From Tubulanus polymorphus (taxonomy: Eukaryota > Nemertea > Palaeonemertea > Tubulaniformes > Tubulanidae): a DNA stretch of 64,000 bases. Under the pieces are notes generated by a model. The model did no database searches. It had not been told where the DNA came from and was given only the letters and a program-made list of their open reading frames with translations. Shown piece by piece: positions 1 through 10,505 of this stretch. Both the position numbers and the translations under genes were made by a program. The DNA lies in the NCBI RefSeq assembly GCF_964204645.1, contig NC_134030.1, positions 19,411,110-19,475,109 on the forward strand, given 5' to 3'. The number at the start of each line of letters is the position of its first letter. Positions within the stretch are counted from its first letter, which is position 1.

Positions 1-97
1 CACAGCATCGGACTCGCACGGCAGGGATTCTATTTTCTCTAACTCGGTTCTCCACACTTTCCTTGCTTTGATCAAGGTGATCTCTCCCGGCGGGGAG

Positions 98-200
98 GGG
101 TGCATCCTCTCCGCCAGGGATTCGAACCTGATGGCATCGAGATTGCCACGGTACGAAACCCTGCCACACTAGACCGAGTGTGCAGCTTCGACGATGTCAT
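98..200 (-). repeat. tRNA-derived SINE fragment
   Basis: The segment holds GGGATTCGAACC (minus strand GGTTCGAATCCC), a textbook Pol III B-box. Its flank reads GATGGCATCGAGATTGCC and then GGTACGAAACCCTGC. Nearly the same block recurs at 49405-49505, with weaker copies near 11118-11200 and 53540. No cloverleaf acceptor stem closes around it, so it is a dispersed SINE-like copy. It lies in the FASTKD intron or 3' flank. Confidence 0.6.
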
Positions 201-314
201 TATTAGCCAATCAGATAAGCCGTTTTACTTAAGCCCGGATTTTTCCGGCATTTGTAGTAATCGCCTGATGTACCGACCCATGAATGTTGCACCCAAAAAC
301 TTCGAATTACTTAC

Positions 315-1650
315 CGTCTTCGAGAAGTTGCGATATGAATTGCGAATCCAGTACGGAGTTGATATCTCGATTACTCGCGATCCCGAGCACGACTTTCGAC
401 CAGACGACCGACAGCCACAGTCTCGGGTCGGCCATACCCGAACACCGATCAGTCAGTTCGTTCAACGTCGCCGCGTCATCCGGTTTGAAATTCAAATTCG
501 CCAACGTCAACAGCATCGCGGCGACGTCGCGTTCCGACAGCTCGTCGGCGCGCGACGCCAAAAACTCGACGTACGCCTCGAGCAGGCGCTCGTCGCGCCA
601 ACGCAGCACGCTGAACGACGTCATCAGCCGCGTGACGACGGCCACCGAGGCGGCGCGCGTCGTCAGCGAGTCGGCGACCGTGCGCGACACCTTCTCGAAC
701 AGATTCTCGTCGTACAGTTTGAACAACGCGCACGCGTACATCAGATTCTGCAGCTGAACCGGGTTCAAGTTCACCGGGAACCGGTTCATGTGGTAGAGCA
801 ACGCGCGCAGCAGCGGCGTGTTGCGCGTGCGCTTCTTCGCGAGTATGTAGACGACGCGGTAGAGGTCCTTCCAGCCCATGCGGTCGGCGACGTCCAACGC
901 GCGTTCCTCGAGCTTCGCCATCAACGCGCGATCGTCGAGCCCGAATCGGTACATGAGCGTGACGATGTCGCGCGGGTTCGCGATCTCCGCCCAGCGTCGG
1001 TCGAGCGTTTTCAGCGCGGCGTCGTAGACGCGACGTCGCGTCGGCGTCGTACGAGCGTCGCGGTGTGCGTCCAACGCCTGCACGAACAGCGTCGGCGCGA
1101 CGCGCGGCAGCAGCCACAGCACGTGCTGTTCCAACGATTCGATCAGGTAGTCGTCGCGCGACGGGAACAACTCGAGCAGACTCTTCAACGCGCGCATCAC
1201 CAACGCGGCGTCCAGGTCGACGACCGAGCGGTCAACGACGGCGGCAAGCGTCTCGTAGTTCGGCGACCGCGTGATCGCGTCGATGGCCGCCGCGTCCAGA
1301 CTGCCGGTGCGCTTGAAATCGACCAGTCGTTCGAACGTGAGGACGACATCGCCGACCGACAGCTCGCCGACGAGCGCGGCGAACAGTTCGCTCGGCGTTC
1401 GAGCCGCGCGAATCTTCTCTTCGATTCCGTCAGTGACCGCGAATTTGTAGCCGAGGCTCTTCGTCGATAAAATCGCAGGCGCAGGCGACGACAACGCGGC
1501 TTCCGCCGACAGATCTTCCGTTAAGCCGACCAGCGGACGGACTTGCGTCGGACCGGCGGAGTAAAATGACACGGGCGTCGTTTTGGCGCGGTAGAAGCCA
1601 ATGGCGCCACGGCGGACCTGACGCCCTCCGAGCGACAACAGTCGTATCAT
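315..1650 (-). CDS. FAST kinase domain-containing protein (FASTKD4/TBRG4-like), first coding exon
   Basis: About 445 residues are open on the minus strand. The exon ends at a canonical donor, ACG|GTAAGT, at 315/314; reading through it gives only DGK and a stop, so the gene continues in exons beyond the left edge. The N-terminus (MIRLLSLGGRQVRRG) is Arg-rich with no acidic residue, as in a mitochondrial presequence. The body is helical repeats typical of FASTKD proteins, for example LLRALLYHMNRFPVNLNPVQ and then LQNLMYACALFKLYDENLFE. The family binds mitochondrial RNA and affects mRNA stability or processing. The usual FAST_1, FAST_2 and RAP domains would follow; at least RAP is missing here. 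Assignment to FASTKD4 among paralogs rests on my memory of the family pattern, so it is tentative. The exon is GC-rich with many CpG third positions, unlike its AT-rich surroundings. Open frames on the opposite strand at 100-1470 are shadows of this codon bias. Confidence 0.82.
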
Positions 1651-1789
1651 ACCAAACTCAGTCTGTAATCGATAAAAAAAACATTAGATCTCATCAATTT
1701 AGAAACGTCGCTCCCTCGAACCTTAATCGGTCTAATTGTAACTTAGCCCAAGCAACAAGCAATGAGCCAAAATCTTTGTATCGTCAGAT

Positions 1790-2657
1790 CCCCATCTGAC
1801 CTACGACCAGCCTAAATCTACCCTAGAATCCTTACCTGACATCTAAATCTACCCTCAAATCCTCCTCTAACCTCTCATCTGCCTAAATCTACCCCCAAAA
1901 CCTTATCAAACCTCTCACCTGCCTAAATCTACCCTCAAATCCTCATCTGACCTCTCACCTACCTATATCTATTCTCGAAACCTCATCAAACCTCTCACCT
2001 GCCTAAATCTACCCTCAAATCCTCATCTGACCTCTAACCAGCCTAAATCTACCCTCAAATCCTCATCTAACCTCTCACCTGCCTTAATCTACCTTCAAAA
2101 CCTCATCAAACCTCTATCCTGCCTAAATCTACCCTCAAATCCTCATCTAACCTTTCACCTGCCTAAATCTACCCTCAAATCCTCATCTTACCTTTCACCT
2201 GCCTAAATCTACCCTCAAATCCTCATCTTACCTTTCACCTGCCTAAATCTACCCTCAAATCCTCATCTGACCTCTCACCTGCCTAGATCTACCCTCAAAT
2301 CCTCATCGAACCTCTCACCTGCCTAAATCTACCCTCAAATCCTCATCGAACCTCTCACCTGCCTAAATCAACCCTCAAAACCTCATCAAACCTCTCACCT
2401 GCCTAAATCTACCATCAAATCCTTATCAAACCTCTCACCTGCCTAAATCTACCATCAAATCCTCATCAAACCTCTCACCTGCCTAAATCTACCATCAAAT
2501 CCTCATCAAACCTCTCACCTACCTAAATCTACCCTCAAATCCCCATCGAACCTCACCTGCCTAAATCTACCCTCAAAATCTCATCAAACCTCTCACCTGC
2601 CTAAATCTACCCTCAAATCCTCATCGAACCTCTCACCTGCCTAAATCTACCATCAAA
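1790..2657. repeat. 40-bp satellite array, about 21 copies
   Basis: The unit is CCTCTCACCTGCCTAAATCT followed by ACCCTCAAATCCTCATCTAA, exactly 40 bp. The pattern therefore realigns every two 60-base lines. Units vary mainly in ATCTAA, ATCAAA, ATCGAA or ATCTGA, and one unit near 2551 has lost two bases. The strand is pyrimidine-rich and almost free of G. The array begins about 140 bp upstream of the FASTKD start codon and so occupies its promoter or 5' region. Confidence 0.97.
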
Positions 2658-2792
2658 TCTTTGTTGGTAAGCTTTGATAATGCCGTGGATTGTGAAAATA
2701 TCCAATCATGAAACAACAGCTAAGCTCAAATTGACTTAGACACAATCATCTCGTTGGAACAATCGGCGATTTTTTTCATCGGGAACCTTTTC

Positions 2793-3490
2793 TGCAACAG
2801 ACCTAGTTACTGTCTGTCACGGCTGCTCTCTGTGCTACGTCTTGGTCCGTAATTTCGTTAATAATCTGTTTATCTACCTTTATTACGCATCAATTTGTTC
2901 AGTGATGAATTTGCATTCAGAAATAAACAAAAAATTTTACAAATTTTACTAAAGTTGTTTTTGTTTTCATCACAACTGTTCCAGGCCGGGGTTCAACTAC
3001 TGTCTGTCACACATGCTCTTCGTGCGACGTTTTGGTCCGTAATTTCCTTAACTATCGGTTTATCTGTAAATATTATGCATCAATTTGTTCAGTAAGGAAT
3101 TTGCATTCAGAAATAAATCATGAATTGGCATAGATTTGTTTGTGTTTTCATCCATCAGCGATAGTTTACCTAGCATACGCTACCGTAGTCCTGAAAAACG
3201 GCTTTCGCGGCCAGTCGCGTGGCGCCACCTACTGTATTTTGATATGTTAATGAGCAGGTGATGACGTCGCTGTAACGTTTCCGAGCGTCCGCAGAGCTGA
3301 TTTTTCAGCATTACGCGAGCGTATGCTGAGTAAACTATCGCTCATAAATGAAAACAAAAACAACTTAAGCAGAGATTGTGGTTTATTTCTGAATGCAAAT
3401 TCCTCACTGAACAAATTGATGCGTAATAAAGGTAGATAAACCGATTATTAACGAAATTAAAGAACAAAATGTCACACGGAGAGCAGGTGT
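2793..3490. repeat. Composite inverted repeat: two tandem left arms and one right arm
   Basis: A block of about 170 bp beginning near CTACTGTCTGTCAC and ending GCATTCAGAAATAAA occurs at about 2800-2970 and 2990-3120. It reappears inverted at about 3355-3485 (TTTATTTCTGAATGCAAATT). The interior between the facing arms is the TIR element at 3157-3342. This looks like a non-autonomous DNA element with duplicated end sequences. Confidence 0.8.
3157..3342. mobile_element. MITE with 25-bp terminal inverted repeats
   Basis: Left end AGCGATAGTTTACCTAGCAT and right end ATGCTGAGTAAACTATCGCT are inverted copies. The element is about 186 bp and has no coding capacity. It contains TGATGACGTCGCTG, a CRE-like TGACGTC. 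It sits in the middle of the larger inverted repeat 2793-3490. Confidence 0.8.
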
Positions 3491-3527
3491 GCCTGTGAAT
3501 GAATGAATGTGCAATCGACAGGTTTTT

Positions 3528-4831
3528 AGGCTTATATCTATTTCAACCTGACTTGAGAGCATTTCGGGTGGCCTAGCTCACTAAGTTTTGGTAGTACATA
3601 CCTGATAAAGGTCTTAATAGGACCAGAAAGGACAGGCAATCGACCTAAATCATCATTTTTTAATCCATTTGAAACTGTGTTGAAGGATATCCAAAAAGTC
3701 TTCACTGAAAGGGGTTAAATGAAGAGAAGTGACTCCATGATTTGAAAGTTTAACAATATGTTTTCATGCCTACGTACCAAACTTCAGTTGGTAGGCATGG
3801 AGACATATTGTTAAACTTTCAAATCATGGAGTCTCTTTTCTCTCAGGAACCCCTCTCAATGCACAGGGGTTTGGCGATGGGCTTGGATTTTATTTCCGGG
3901 TTGTTGATAATCTCGCGAGAATGGCGCTTAATATGAACTGCGAATAAATTCAAAATATCACGGAAATACCTTGTGTTTATATTGTTTATTTATCCGCTAT
4001 AAAGTTCTGATAAACAATTGGTCGTTAAGAATCATTATCAGACGGTCGTCACGCTTTACTATATAAAATCACAAGGGATGAAATGCCAGGCCTCCGCTGT
4101 ACTTAAATTTTCAGCCAGAAAGTTGGGACAGTCACGTGACATTCTGATGACGTCATCGCATTTAAAACTTCAACACGAAAAGTTAACATATTCACAGACC
4201 GATATCAATTGTCAGATTATGATTCATATGAAATAAATAACTTATAAGTAATAAATTATGACGAAATATATAATTCATAGTAAAAAAATGCATTTGAATG
4301 TAAGTTATTCTCAAATATTTTTCGTATCATAGTTTCCATCTTATATGCTTCAGGTTCGCGTTCAGTCAAATAAGAAGCGTTAAGTCACGTGACTGTCCCA
4401 ACTTTCTGGCTGGCACAACTCTGAAGGCGTTTCATCCCTTGTTCTTTTATATAGTAGCGTGACGACCGTCTGATAATGATTCTTAACGACCAATTGTTTA
4501 TCGAAACTATATAGCGGATAAATAAACAATATAAACACAAGGTATTTCCGTGATATTTTGAATTTATTCGCAGTTCATATTAAGCGCCATTCTCGCGAGA
4601 TTATCAACAACCCGGAAATAAAATCCAAGCCCATCGCCAAACCCCTGTGTCTCAATGCATACTTTTTGGATATCCTTCAATACAGTTTCAAATGGATTAA
4701 AAAATGATGATTTAGGTCGACTGCCAATGCATTCTGGCCCTAATAAGACTTTAATCAGGTATGTACCACCAAAACTGACTGAGCTAGGCCACCCGAAATG
4801 CTCTCAAGTGAGGTTGAAATAGACATAGGCT
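3528..4831. mobile_element. Long-TIR foldback element, arms about 450 bp
   Basis: The left arm 3528-4140 and right arm 4384-4831 are inverted copies from CTATTTCAACCT inwards to AGTTGGGACAGTCACGTGAC. The palindromic CACGTG closes both arms at the loop. The unpaired centre is 4141-4383 and has no useful ORF. The left arm is about 150 bp longer because another element is inserted at 3706-3858. Very long TIRs without a transposase indicate a non-autonomous DNA transposon. The open frame at 4018-4236 lies in the arm and is not a gene. Confidence 0.9.
3706..3858. mobile_element. Nested palindromic MITE inside one arm of the foldback element
   Basis: The ends TGAAAGGGGTT and AACCCCTCTCA are inverted. 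Within them GACTCCATGATTTGAAAGTT pairs with AACTTTCAAATCATGGAGTC. The equivalent site in the right arm (about 4655-4670) has only ATGCATTGAGA between AAAAAGT and CACAGGGG, so this is a later insertion with some rearrangement at the junction. Confidence 0.85.
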
Positions 4832-5393
4832 AGGCTAGTGGGCGGTCGTAGGCTATGACTTCAACAAACAATTAGTCAAAACAATTAAAAGGTCCTTGTA
4901 TAAATTAAGGGTAAAAGTGCAGATCCGCACCTCTCGTGATTGATGCAATCTACAGAATGACAGAATCCAGGCTAAAATCTTTCTAGTGAAGATATCCTAA
5001 AATTAACAGTGGCAATGTACTGAATTGCTGAATTTTGAATCTGAAACAATGATATTTAATGTAGTTGATTGAACCGTTTACGCGGAGATTTGTAGATCTG
5101 CACTTTTACCACATTCGCTGACATCAAACACTAACCTTAGTTCGATATCTTACAATGATAGGACGCGTATTTTAGTGGGATTTGCAGGTCGCTAATTTTT
5201 TAATGCGGCTAGGGGTTTCCCAAGGTGTCTAGCGACGTCATTTAGGGATTCCCGGAACGGAATTCGGCACCGGTCCTGAAGTCCGTATCGACGTCTCAAC
5301 GAGCGGGCCAGGTTCGAACCCCGAAAAAGTTTCACACCATATATTATAGTAGAACGCGGTTTAGAACCTGGTCATAATAATTAGCTTCAAGTT
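4832..5393. other. Unique intergenic sequence with one tRNA-like B-box
   Basis: No ORF or splice pattern is seen. CAGGTTCGAACCCCGAAAAA near 5310 is a B-box match preceded by CGTCTCAACGAGCGGGC. This is probably another SINE remnant in plus orientation. Confidence 0.4.
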
Positions 5394-5535
5394 TAAGTTC
5401 AAGTTCAAATTTATTTCACAGAAAGCATGACAGGCTATTTACACAGGTTGAGAGAAAACAAACAATAAAATTTACAATTAAAAAAAGCATAATTATAAAA
5501 AGAAATATAGCCGCAAAGCAGCGGATAACGGCCGG
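5394..5535. repeat. Dispersed repeat shared with 50468-50590
   Basis: AAGTTCAAGTTCAAATTTAT is followed by TTCACAGAAAGCATGACAGGC and an A-rich tract. The second copy near 50468 keeps the same order (TTCAAGTTCAAATCTATTTC, then AAGCTTGACAGGCTATGTAC). It is followed by GCCGCAAAGCAGCGGATAACG, itself related to 16285-16310. It is likely a SINE or retroelement 3' tail. Confidence 0.6.
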
Positions 5536-5638
5536 AATGAGTGAATGGTGGCGCATGTACGAGGAGGGTCCTCTGATAGCCCGGCCCATGTGGTCTACAC
5601 CGGGACTATTCATGATTATTGAATAATTTATCCGTTGA

Positions 5639-5930
5639 AGCTTAACGCACACGGCACCAAAAAAACGTTTTTTCCTTGTGAAAAAAAAACGTTTTCGCTG
5701 TTTTTTGCTATGCCGTGTGCGGGGGAGGCGAAACACAAAACGCCGAGCTGAAAAACGTTTTTCGCGAAACAAGCACTGCTTGATTTGCGAATAACGTATT
5801 GTGTAGTCGAAAACGTTTTTCGTCCCGTGTGCGTTGGTTTTATCTTTGCGGGCAAAACGTTTTACGAACGTTTTGTGAAAACGTGTTTTCTGTTTCAGCG
5901 AAACAAATGTTTTGCCGTGTGCGTTGGGCT
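5639..5930. mobile_element. Foldback element with GCACACGGCA ends
   Basis: AACGCACACGGCA at 5644 is inverted as TGCCGTGTGCGTT near 5914. The GTGTGCG end motif also occurs internally near 5711 and 5826. The interior is saturated with AACGTTTT and AAAACGTTTT. Open frames on both strands here are by-products of this low-complexity, self-complementary sequence. Confidence 0.75.
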
Positions 5931-6224
5931 ATCGTTTACATACAGATTAAAAACAATCAGTGATATTCATTCCTCCTCCCGGTTTCGAATCCGTAATAAT
6001 ACAGACAATTAACTACGTAACAAACAAGATTAATCTTGTATGGTAATGTAATGTAATGGTATATGGGAGGGCGGTAAATCTGGGGAGTTTTACTATGTAT
6101 TTATATTTGAGGAAACCTGGTAAAATGAAACTCGTAACTCTTCTGTTGATATAGTGTTTTCAGTAGCGAAACTGTGCGTTCACGGTTTTGATTGGCCCAG
6201 AGATGATGAGAAGCTCAGAGAAAC

Positions 6225-6413
6225 ATGCAGCAAAGCGTGTGCTCCGATAAGGAGACCCGCGAACAGTGCATTGAGGATTGCCACTACGCGGTGACAGCCC
6301 AACGTGTATGCAAGAAACATGAACACTCTGTCGATGCTTTAGTCGCCTGCGCCGGGTTCCTTATGGCTAGGAGGTTTGATGATGCGAGCTATGAAATGGC
6401 CTCGAAACAATAG
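6225..6413 (+). CDS. Small cysteine-rich ORF, 62 aa, possible last exon of a secreted protein
   Basis: The ORF has five cysteines spaced C-x8-C-x3-C-x9-C-x12-C, with varied GC-ending codons (GTG, GCC, CGC) unlike its surroundings. It includes REQCIEDCHYAVTAQRVC and ends in EMASKQ and TAG. Two in-frame TGA codons lie just upstream, so either the ATG at 6225 is the start or an exon begins at an acceptor such as GCTCAG near 6218. A signal-peptide-like start, MKLVTLLLI, occurs at 6125 but in another frame and stops after nine codons. I do not recognise the family. It may be a decayed copy of a small secreted protein. Confidence 0.35.
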   Translation: MQQSVCSDKETREQCIEDCHYAVTAQRVCKKHEHSVDALVACAGFLMARRFDDASYEMASKQ

Positions 6414-6524
6414 ATTGACTTGGATTTGCCAGAGAAATAATATGCTAGGAATAAAGATATTATGGTGAAAAATATAATCATAGCAATTAGTTCGATTATT
6501 CTTTTAATGCTGCAGAGTTTACTC

Positions 6525-6770
6525 TGAATAAGTATCAGTAATTACGGGGTCCGAACCCGGGACACCCCTGTACATCCTCTATTCAACATCAGGACCACTC
6601 GGAATCAGTATCAGTAATTACTGGGTTCGAACCCGGGACACCCCTGTACATTCTCTATTCAGAATCAGGACCACTTTGAATAGGTGTCAGTAATTACTGG
6701 GTTCGAACCCGGGACACCCCTGTACATCCGCTATTCAGCATCGGTACCACTCTGAATCAGTGTCAGTGGC
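6525..6770. repeat. About 75-bp tandem repeat, three copies, with B-box-like motif
   Basis: Each unit reads CAGTAATTACTGGGTTCGAA, then CCCGGGACACCCCTGTACAT and CTATTCAGCATCAGGACCAC. TAATTA, GGGTTCGAACCC and CCCGGG are all palindromic. GTTCGAACC matches a tRNA B-box. Copies begin near 6531, 6607 and 6681. Confidence 0.85.
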
Positions 6771-7344
6771 CTGACCTCTGAATGATTTATCTGATATTTT
6801 ATCATCAGACAAAGCGAAGTGCTACAAGAAGGCAATGTTTCGACTCATGAAATCCAATTTTAGAAATTGCTTTGAAAAAGAGAAGGAAAGAACTGGACCA
6901 TCAATATTCATCTGATATAGGATTAGGGATAATCCGACTTACGACTTACGACTTTACTGTATATTCCATGTAAACTAATCATTATCGTGGGATTCAAATC
7001 GATATTTACATCTGAGTCTGTGCTATTTCACAATCTCAGTACATGTACTACTTATGAAACTTCGCGTTACCAAGGTGAACAATGATACATAGTTACATCC
7101 CCTGTTTGAATACGTAAAACTATCCGGAGTCGAACCCCCGATAGAAAGGCATGAACTATTCCATCGAAACATGACCAAATATCGTGTAGACTGTGGATCG
7201 ATTAGATATTTAAACCGCGCACACTGCGCGCGTGACCCGTCATTTGAAAAACATATTACCATCTTGAAGTTTAATACGTTAATTTTCGAATTTATGCGGA
7301 CTTCAAACAAATATTGAAACTAATTGTAAACAGTTGAGCGCTCA
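6771..7344. other. Intergenic, 3' of the GPCR
   Basis: AT-rich sequence. A SINE-like B-box (minus strand GGGGGTTCGACTCCGGATAG) lies near 7120. The minus-strand frame at 7023-7310 has no recognisable features, and I see no polyadenylation signal I can assign with confidence. Confidence 0.3.
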
Positions 7345-8426
7345 CTAATCCTCGACTGATGACCGAGCCAGTAATAGTTTCAAACCAGCTCGCCTGAAAT
7401 TGGAATTTGTTATGCTGTAAAGGAGGAAGTTAGCGCACGAATCTACCACGGTCAGTCCGATACCCGTTTTCCGTACAACCATTCCATATTCGTATTTGTA
7501 GTTCACTTTTATATAGCCCCTAGAAATGAATAGGTGAATGATAAACACCGACTCGCAAACGATGTAATTAGTCACAACAGTTATAACCATTCTCAACACT
7601 CTTTTCTCTATCGAACTCGATTCCGTTCGTTTTTCAGTTTTTTGCGCCGATTGCAGCATCTTACCTCGTGACTTACGTTTGACAAGGAGATTCACGATTA
7701 AGGCCGTGTTTGTTATACAAAGGAATATCATCGGAATCAAAACCCCGAATATGAAATCGGGCCCGTTAACGGTCGTCTCGATCCATTTCAGAAGCACTGA
7801 GAGTAATTCCGGAAAATGCTGAGTGGAATCTTTTTGTTCATACTTATAGTCGGTCCCGATTCGCCGCATGGTTTTGCAAAAAGGATAGTCGATCTGGGGA
7901 TGAGTTGAGGAAAGTACATGGCTACTGAACCGAGGTGTATCATCGCTAACCACAAGTTGACGACTTTGCTCGTCCAAAAAACACGTGATTTCAAAGGAAA
8001 CAATACAATTACAAACCTCTCAAAACTCAACAAGAAAACACACCAGTTCCGAGTGAAAAGAAATATGTAATAACATCCGTGAGAAACTTCAACAAATGCC
8101 CTTCCGAAATACCAGTCATCCACACGAAAAACAATATCTCCTAGAAGTCGGTAAATATGAATGGTCCTAAGCGGGTACATGACAAATACAGAAAACGAGT
8201 ACAGAACATCATTGACGGCAACCGCTTTTACTAAGTAATAAGAACGACTTTTCATCGTGTTCAAAATTACGAGGGTAAAACTGTTGAATAGTATACTGAA
8301 AATCGTTGCCGGTCCGAAGAAATATATGTACGCAAATACGCTGAACTTAAAATCCCATCTGATCGCTCTCTGTTTCCATTTCTCGCAATCAGTCAACTCA
8401 ACGACTGCACCGGTCGTGTTTAGCAT
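7345..8426 (-). pseudogene. Rhodopsin-family GPCR (FMRFamide-receptor-like), single exon with one frameshift
   Basis: Two minus-strand frames, 8426-7788 and 7977-7345, together give a seven-helix receptor of about 359 residues. I start at the ATG at 8426 (MLNTTG, with an N-glycosylation site). TM1 is about residues 31-56 with the conserved Asn in LFNSF. TM2 is about 64-88 with VND. TM3 starts near Cys118 and ends in ERF in place of DRY. TM4 is about 154-173. In the other frame come TM5 (GVLIPMIFLCITNTALIVNL), TM6 (VITVVTNYIVCESVFIIHLF) and TM7 ending NFLLYSITNSNFRR, a NPxxY variant seen in invertebrate peptide receptors. The frame changes at about 7890-7925, right after TM4. The total length, 1082 nt, is one base short of a multiple of three. 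Both halves are otherwise clean, so this is a recent pseudogene, a tolerated indel allele or an assembly error. Ligand unknown; a peptide is likely from the family. Confidence 0.8.
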
Positions 8427-9766
8427 TGTGTGTTCAGCGATCCTGTACGAGTTGAAGAGGGAGAGAGAGAATGGCTTGTATATCAACGTTTTGACGCCAT
8501 CCACCGTACGTACCAATTACCATACTGGTAATTAATCGTGTTATAGATACATCGAGACCATCAGTAAACTCTGCCGTGTTTACCATACAATCTTTAAAAT
8601 CACATTTCATAATTCTAGCGTTGCTCACTCGACACAAAATGAAAGACACAATTAAGTATGACTTTTTTTCAGGAACGACATACATTTCCATCATGTTATA
8701 ATAACTCTTCGATTGTTAATAGTTTAGTTTACAGCAGCTTTTTCACCGTTGTAGTTTTCAGTGGTTCATGTGATAGCGATTTAATTAAGGTCCTATTGGA
8801 AAATAGAGTAGAGGTTCTGGATAAATGAGGATATATGAACATTAGTAAATTGTCCTAGTTTATAATACCCCAAGCACGTAATCTGGCTTTTTCTATAATT
8901 GATGTATAAAATAAATATGATTAATGTTAAAACCTTCCAATCGTTTCACGAGATTTTTTAGCAACAATCAATGTTGATTCAAATGAAGCCCTTGGGCTTG
9001 GTGCTGCTTTGTTTATTTCGTCGTTATTTCTACCATGAGTTTTTTCGAATAAATGATATTCACTTTTATCCGTGCCGACTAAGTTGGAGGCCCATGAATT
9101 GAAATGCTCTCAAATGCAAATGTGATGATATTTTTCAAAATAGAAGTACATTTTTTGCTCATTCGTTTGTTTATTTGCTTATTCACTCATTCAGAACTGT
9201 TTGTTTCCCAATTCTACACGGTTGACACGGTTCAGTAATAGTCCTCGGAGTAATCCGTAAGAATAGCCTTCGGAGTAGTCCGTACGAATCGTCGTAACTT
9301 TGAAGCAAACTCATAGATCAACTGCCCTCACCGGACAAATTTTCTATAATTATTGATAACATCTGAGACATTTGCATTCGTCGAACCGCCATCTTGATGT
9401 CCGATTCTGTTCGTTTAGCCAGTACATCTCGAACACTGGCCGGAGTACTCCGCAGAGTGAAACGAGCAGACTACTGGTAGTACTAAACACCGACCAAAAC
9501 CGTCCAATACAGACCAAAAACCGTCCAATACCGAGACACCGACCAAAATCCTCCCAGCCGATTAAAATCACTGGTCACACTGTACATTTCTTTTGAAAAG
9601 AGAACGACAAATCGGGACATCATCCTTTCATCAGATATAAGCGATTACGCCGATCCGACTTTATTAACTCGTCTAGGTTAACACGCTGGCCGCTCTTCTA
9701 CGAATCAACTCTTAAGAAAAGCACTTTTGCGGAGACTAAAATAACTATTTCATTTATTGGATTCAT
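8427..9766. other. AT-rich intergenic stretch between the GPCR and the thyroglobulin-domain gene
   Basis: This includes the likely GPCR 5' flank, with a GA-rich tract near 8456. Direct repeats CGGAGTAATCCGTAAGAATA and CGGAGTAGTCCGTACGAAT lie at 9247-9290. A short ACCGACCAAAA / CCGTCCAATAC repeat lies at 9485-9550. The open frames near 9350-9600 come from that repeat. Nothing else can be supported. Confidence 0.3.
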
Positions 9767-9975
9767 TCAGTTATTTTTATTTGCGCAAACTTTTTCCAAA
9801 ACGTCTAATTGTCCTATGTTAACACCCGTTCCGGTGTCTATATTACCGCGCCTATCCGAACAGAAGCACTCCGACCCCTTGCATTTGGTCGATTTGTAAT
9901 CCCCGTCATCTCTGCAGTCGAACAGTAGACCCACCATTCCGGTCAAACAAAATGAAAATTTTGCCCTGGCACAAA
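9767..9975 (-). CDS. Thyroglobulin type-1 domain protein, last coding exon
   Basis: The acceptor TTTTGTTTCAG|TTTGTGCC lies at 9976/9975, and the exon codes 68 residues to a stop at 9767. The pattern C-x2-DGDY-x4-C-x4-CFC-x9-GTG-x12-C matches the core of a thyroglobulin type-1 repeat (usually DGxY, QC, CWCV, GT, C). The usual Trp of CWCV is Phe here and the Val is Ser. The exon starts in phase 1 and joins the donor at 10506 in frame, giving a Val codon. Such domains occur in secreted or matrix proteins and in cysteine-protease inhibitors (thyropins). The protein ends shortly after the last cysteine (VCANKNN). Which protein this is cannot be told from these exons. Confidence 0.72.
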
Positions 9976-10284
9976 CTGAAACAAAAAACAAACTTAAAGG
10001 GGATATGTCAGGATATTTGAAAGAAAATTATATGGGGTCAGGAGGATTTTATACCCTAACAATGTATAATAGAAAAAAGTAGAAATATCTCCTACGGCAC
10101 CGGAGTGTATCGTTAACATTAGCCGATTCAGATCAGCCTCGGATTACTAAGTATTGTAAATAGTACGAATTTGTATTGAAATAACGTTGTAACGTTATGT
10201 TTTCAAGCTGAACATTTGATACATTGTTTCAAATTTCTGTTGAGCTTAAAGTTGACCTAGTCGGCCCGGCTGCCTTTCCAACTC

Positions 10285-10385
10285 TTACTTTCTTTTCAAA
10301 ATCATCGAGCTAACAATAACAGACCCGGCAGTTATAGAAATGAACTGATTACAAATTGTATTGCAGTTTACACGAACTGACGTCG
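10285..10385 (-). repeat. Partial copy of the GGCTAA-ended TIR element
   Basis: The minus strand reads CAGTTCATTTCTATAACTGC, CGGGTCTGTTATTG and a run of A. This matches the interior of the elements at 20631-20841 and 24239-24461 (CAGTTCATTTCTATAGCGGC). It sits in the intron between the two thyroglobulin-domain exons. Confidence 0.55.
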
Positions 10386-10505
10386 GCCGATTGGGAGGAA
10401 CGAGGTATTTGTTTAGCTTAAAACGCTTGTATTTTCTGTTTTTCGTAGTTGATCGTAAATACACATTTTCCTCAGTAAAACTGAGGAATACCAGCACTCA
10501 CTTAC

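Noticed and set aside
100-1470. 456-residue plus-strand open frame
   Set aside because: It is antisense to the FASTKD exon and Arg/Gln-rich, as expected from the complement of GC-biased codons. Its start lies in a SINE fragment.
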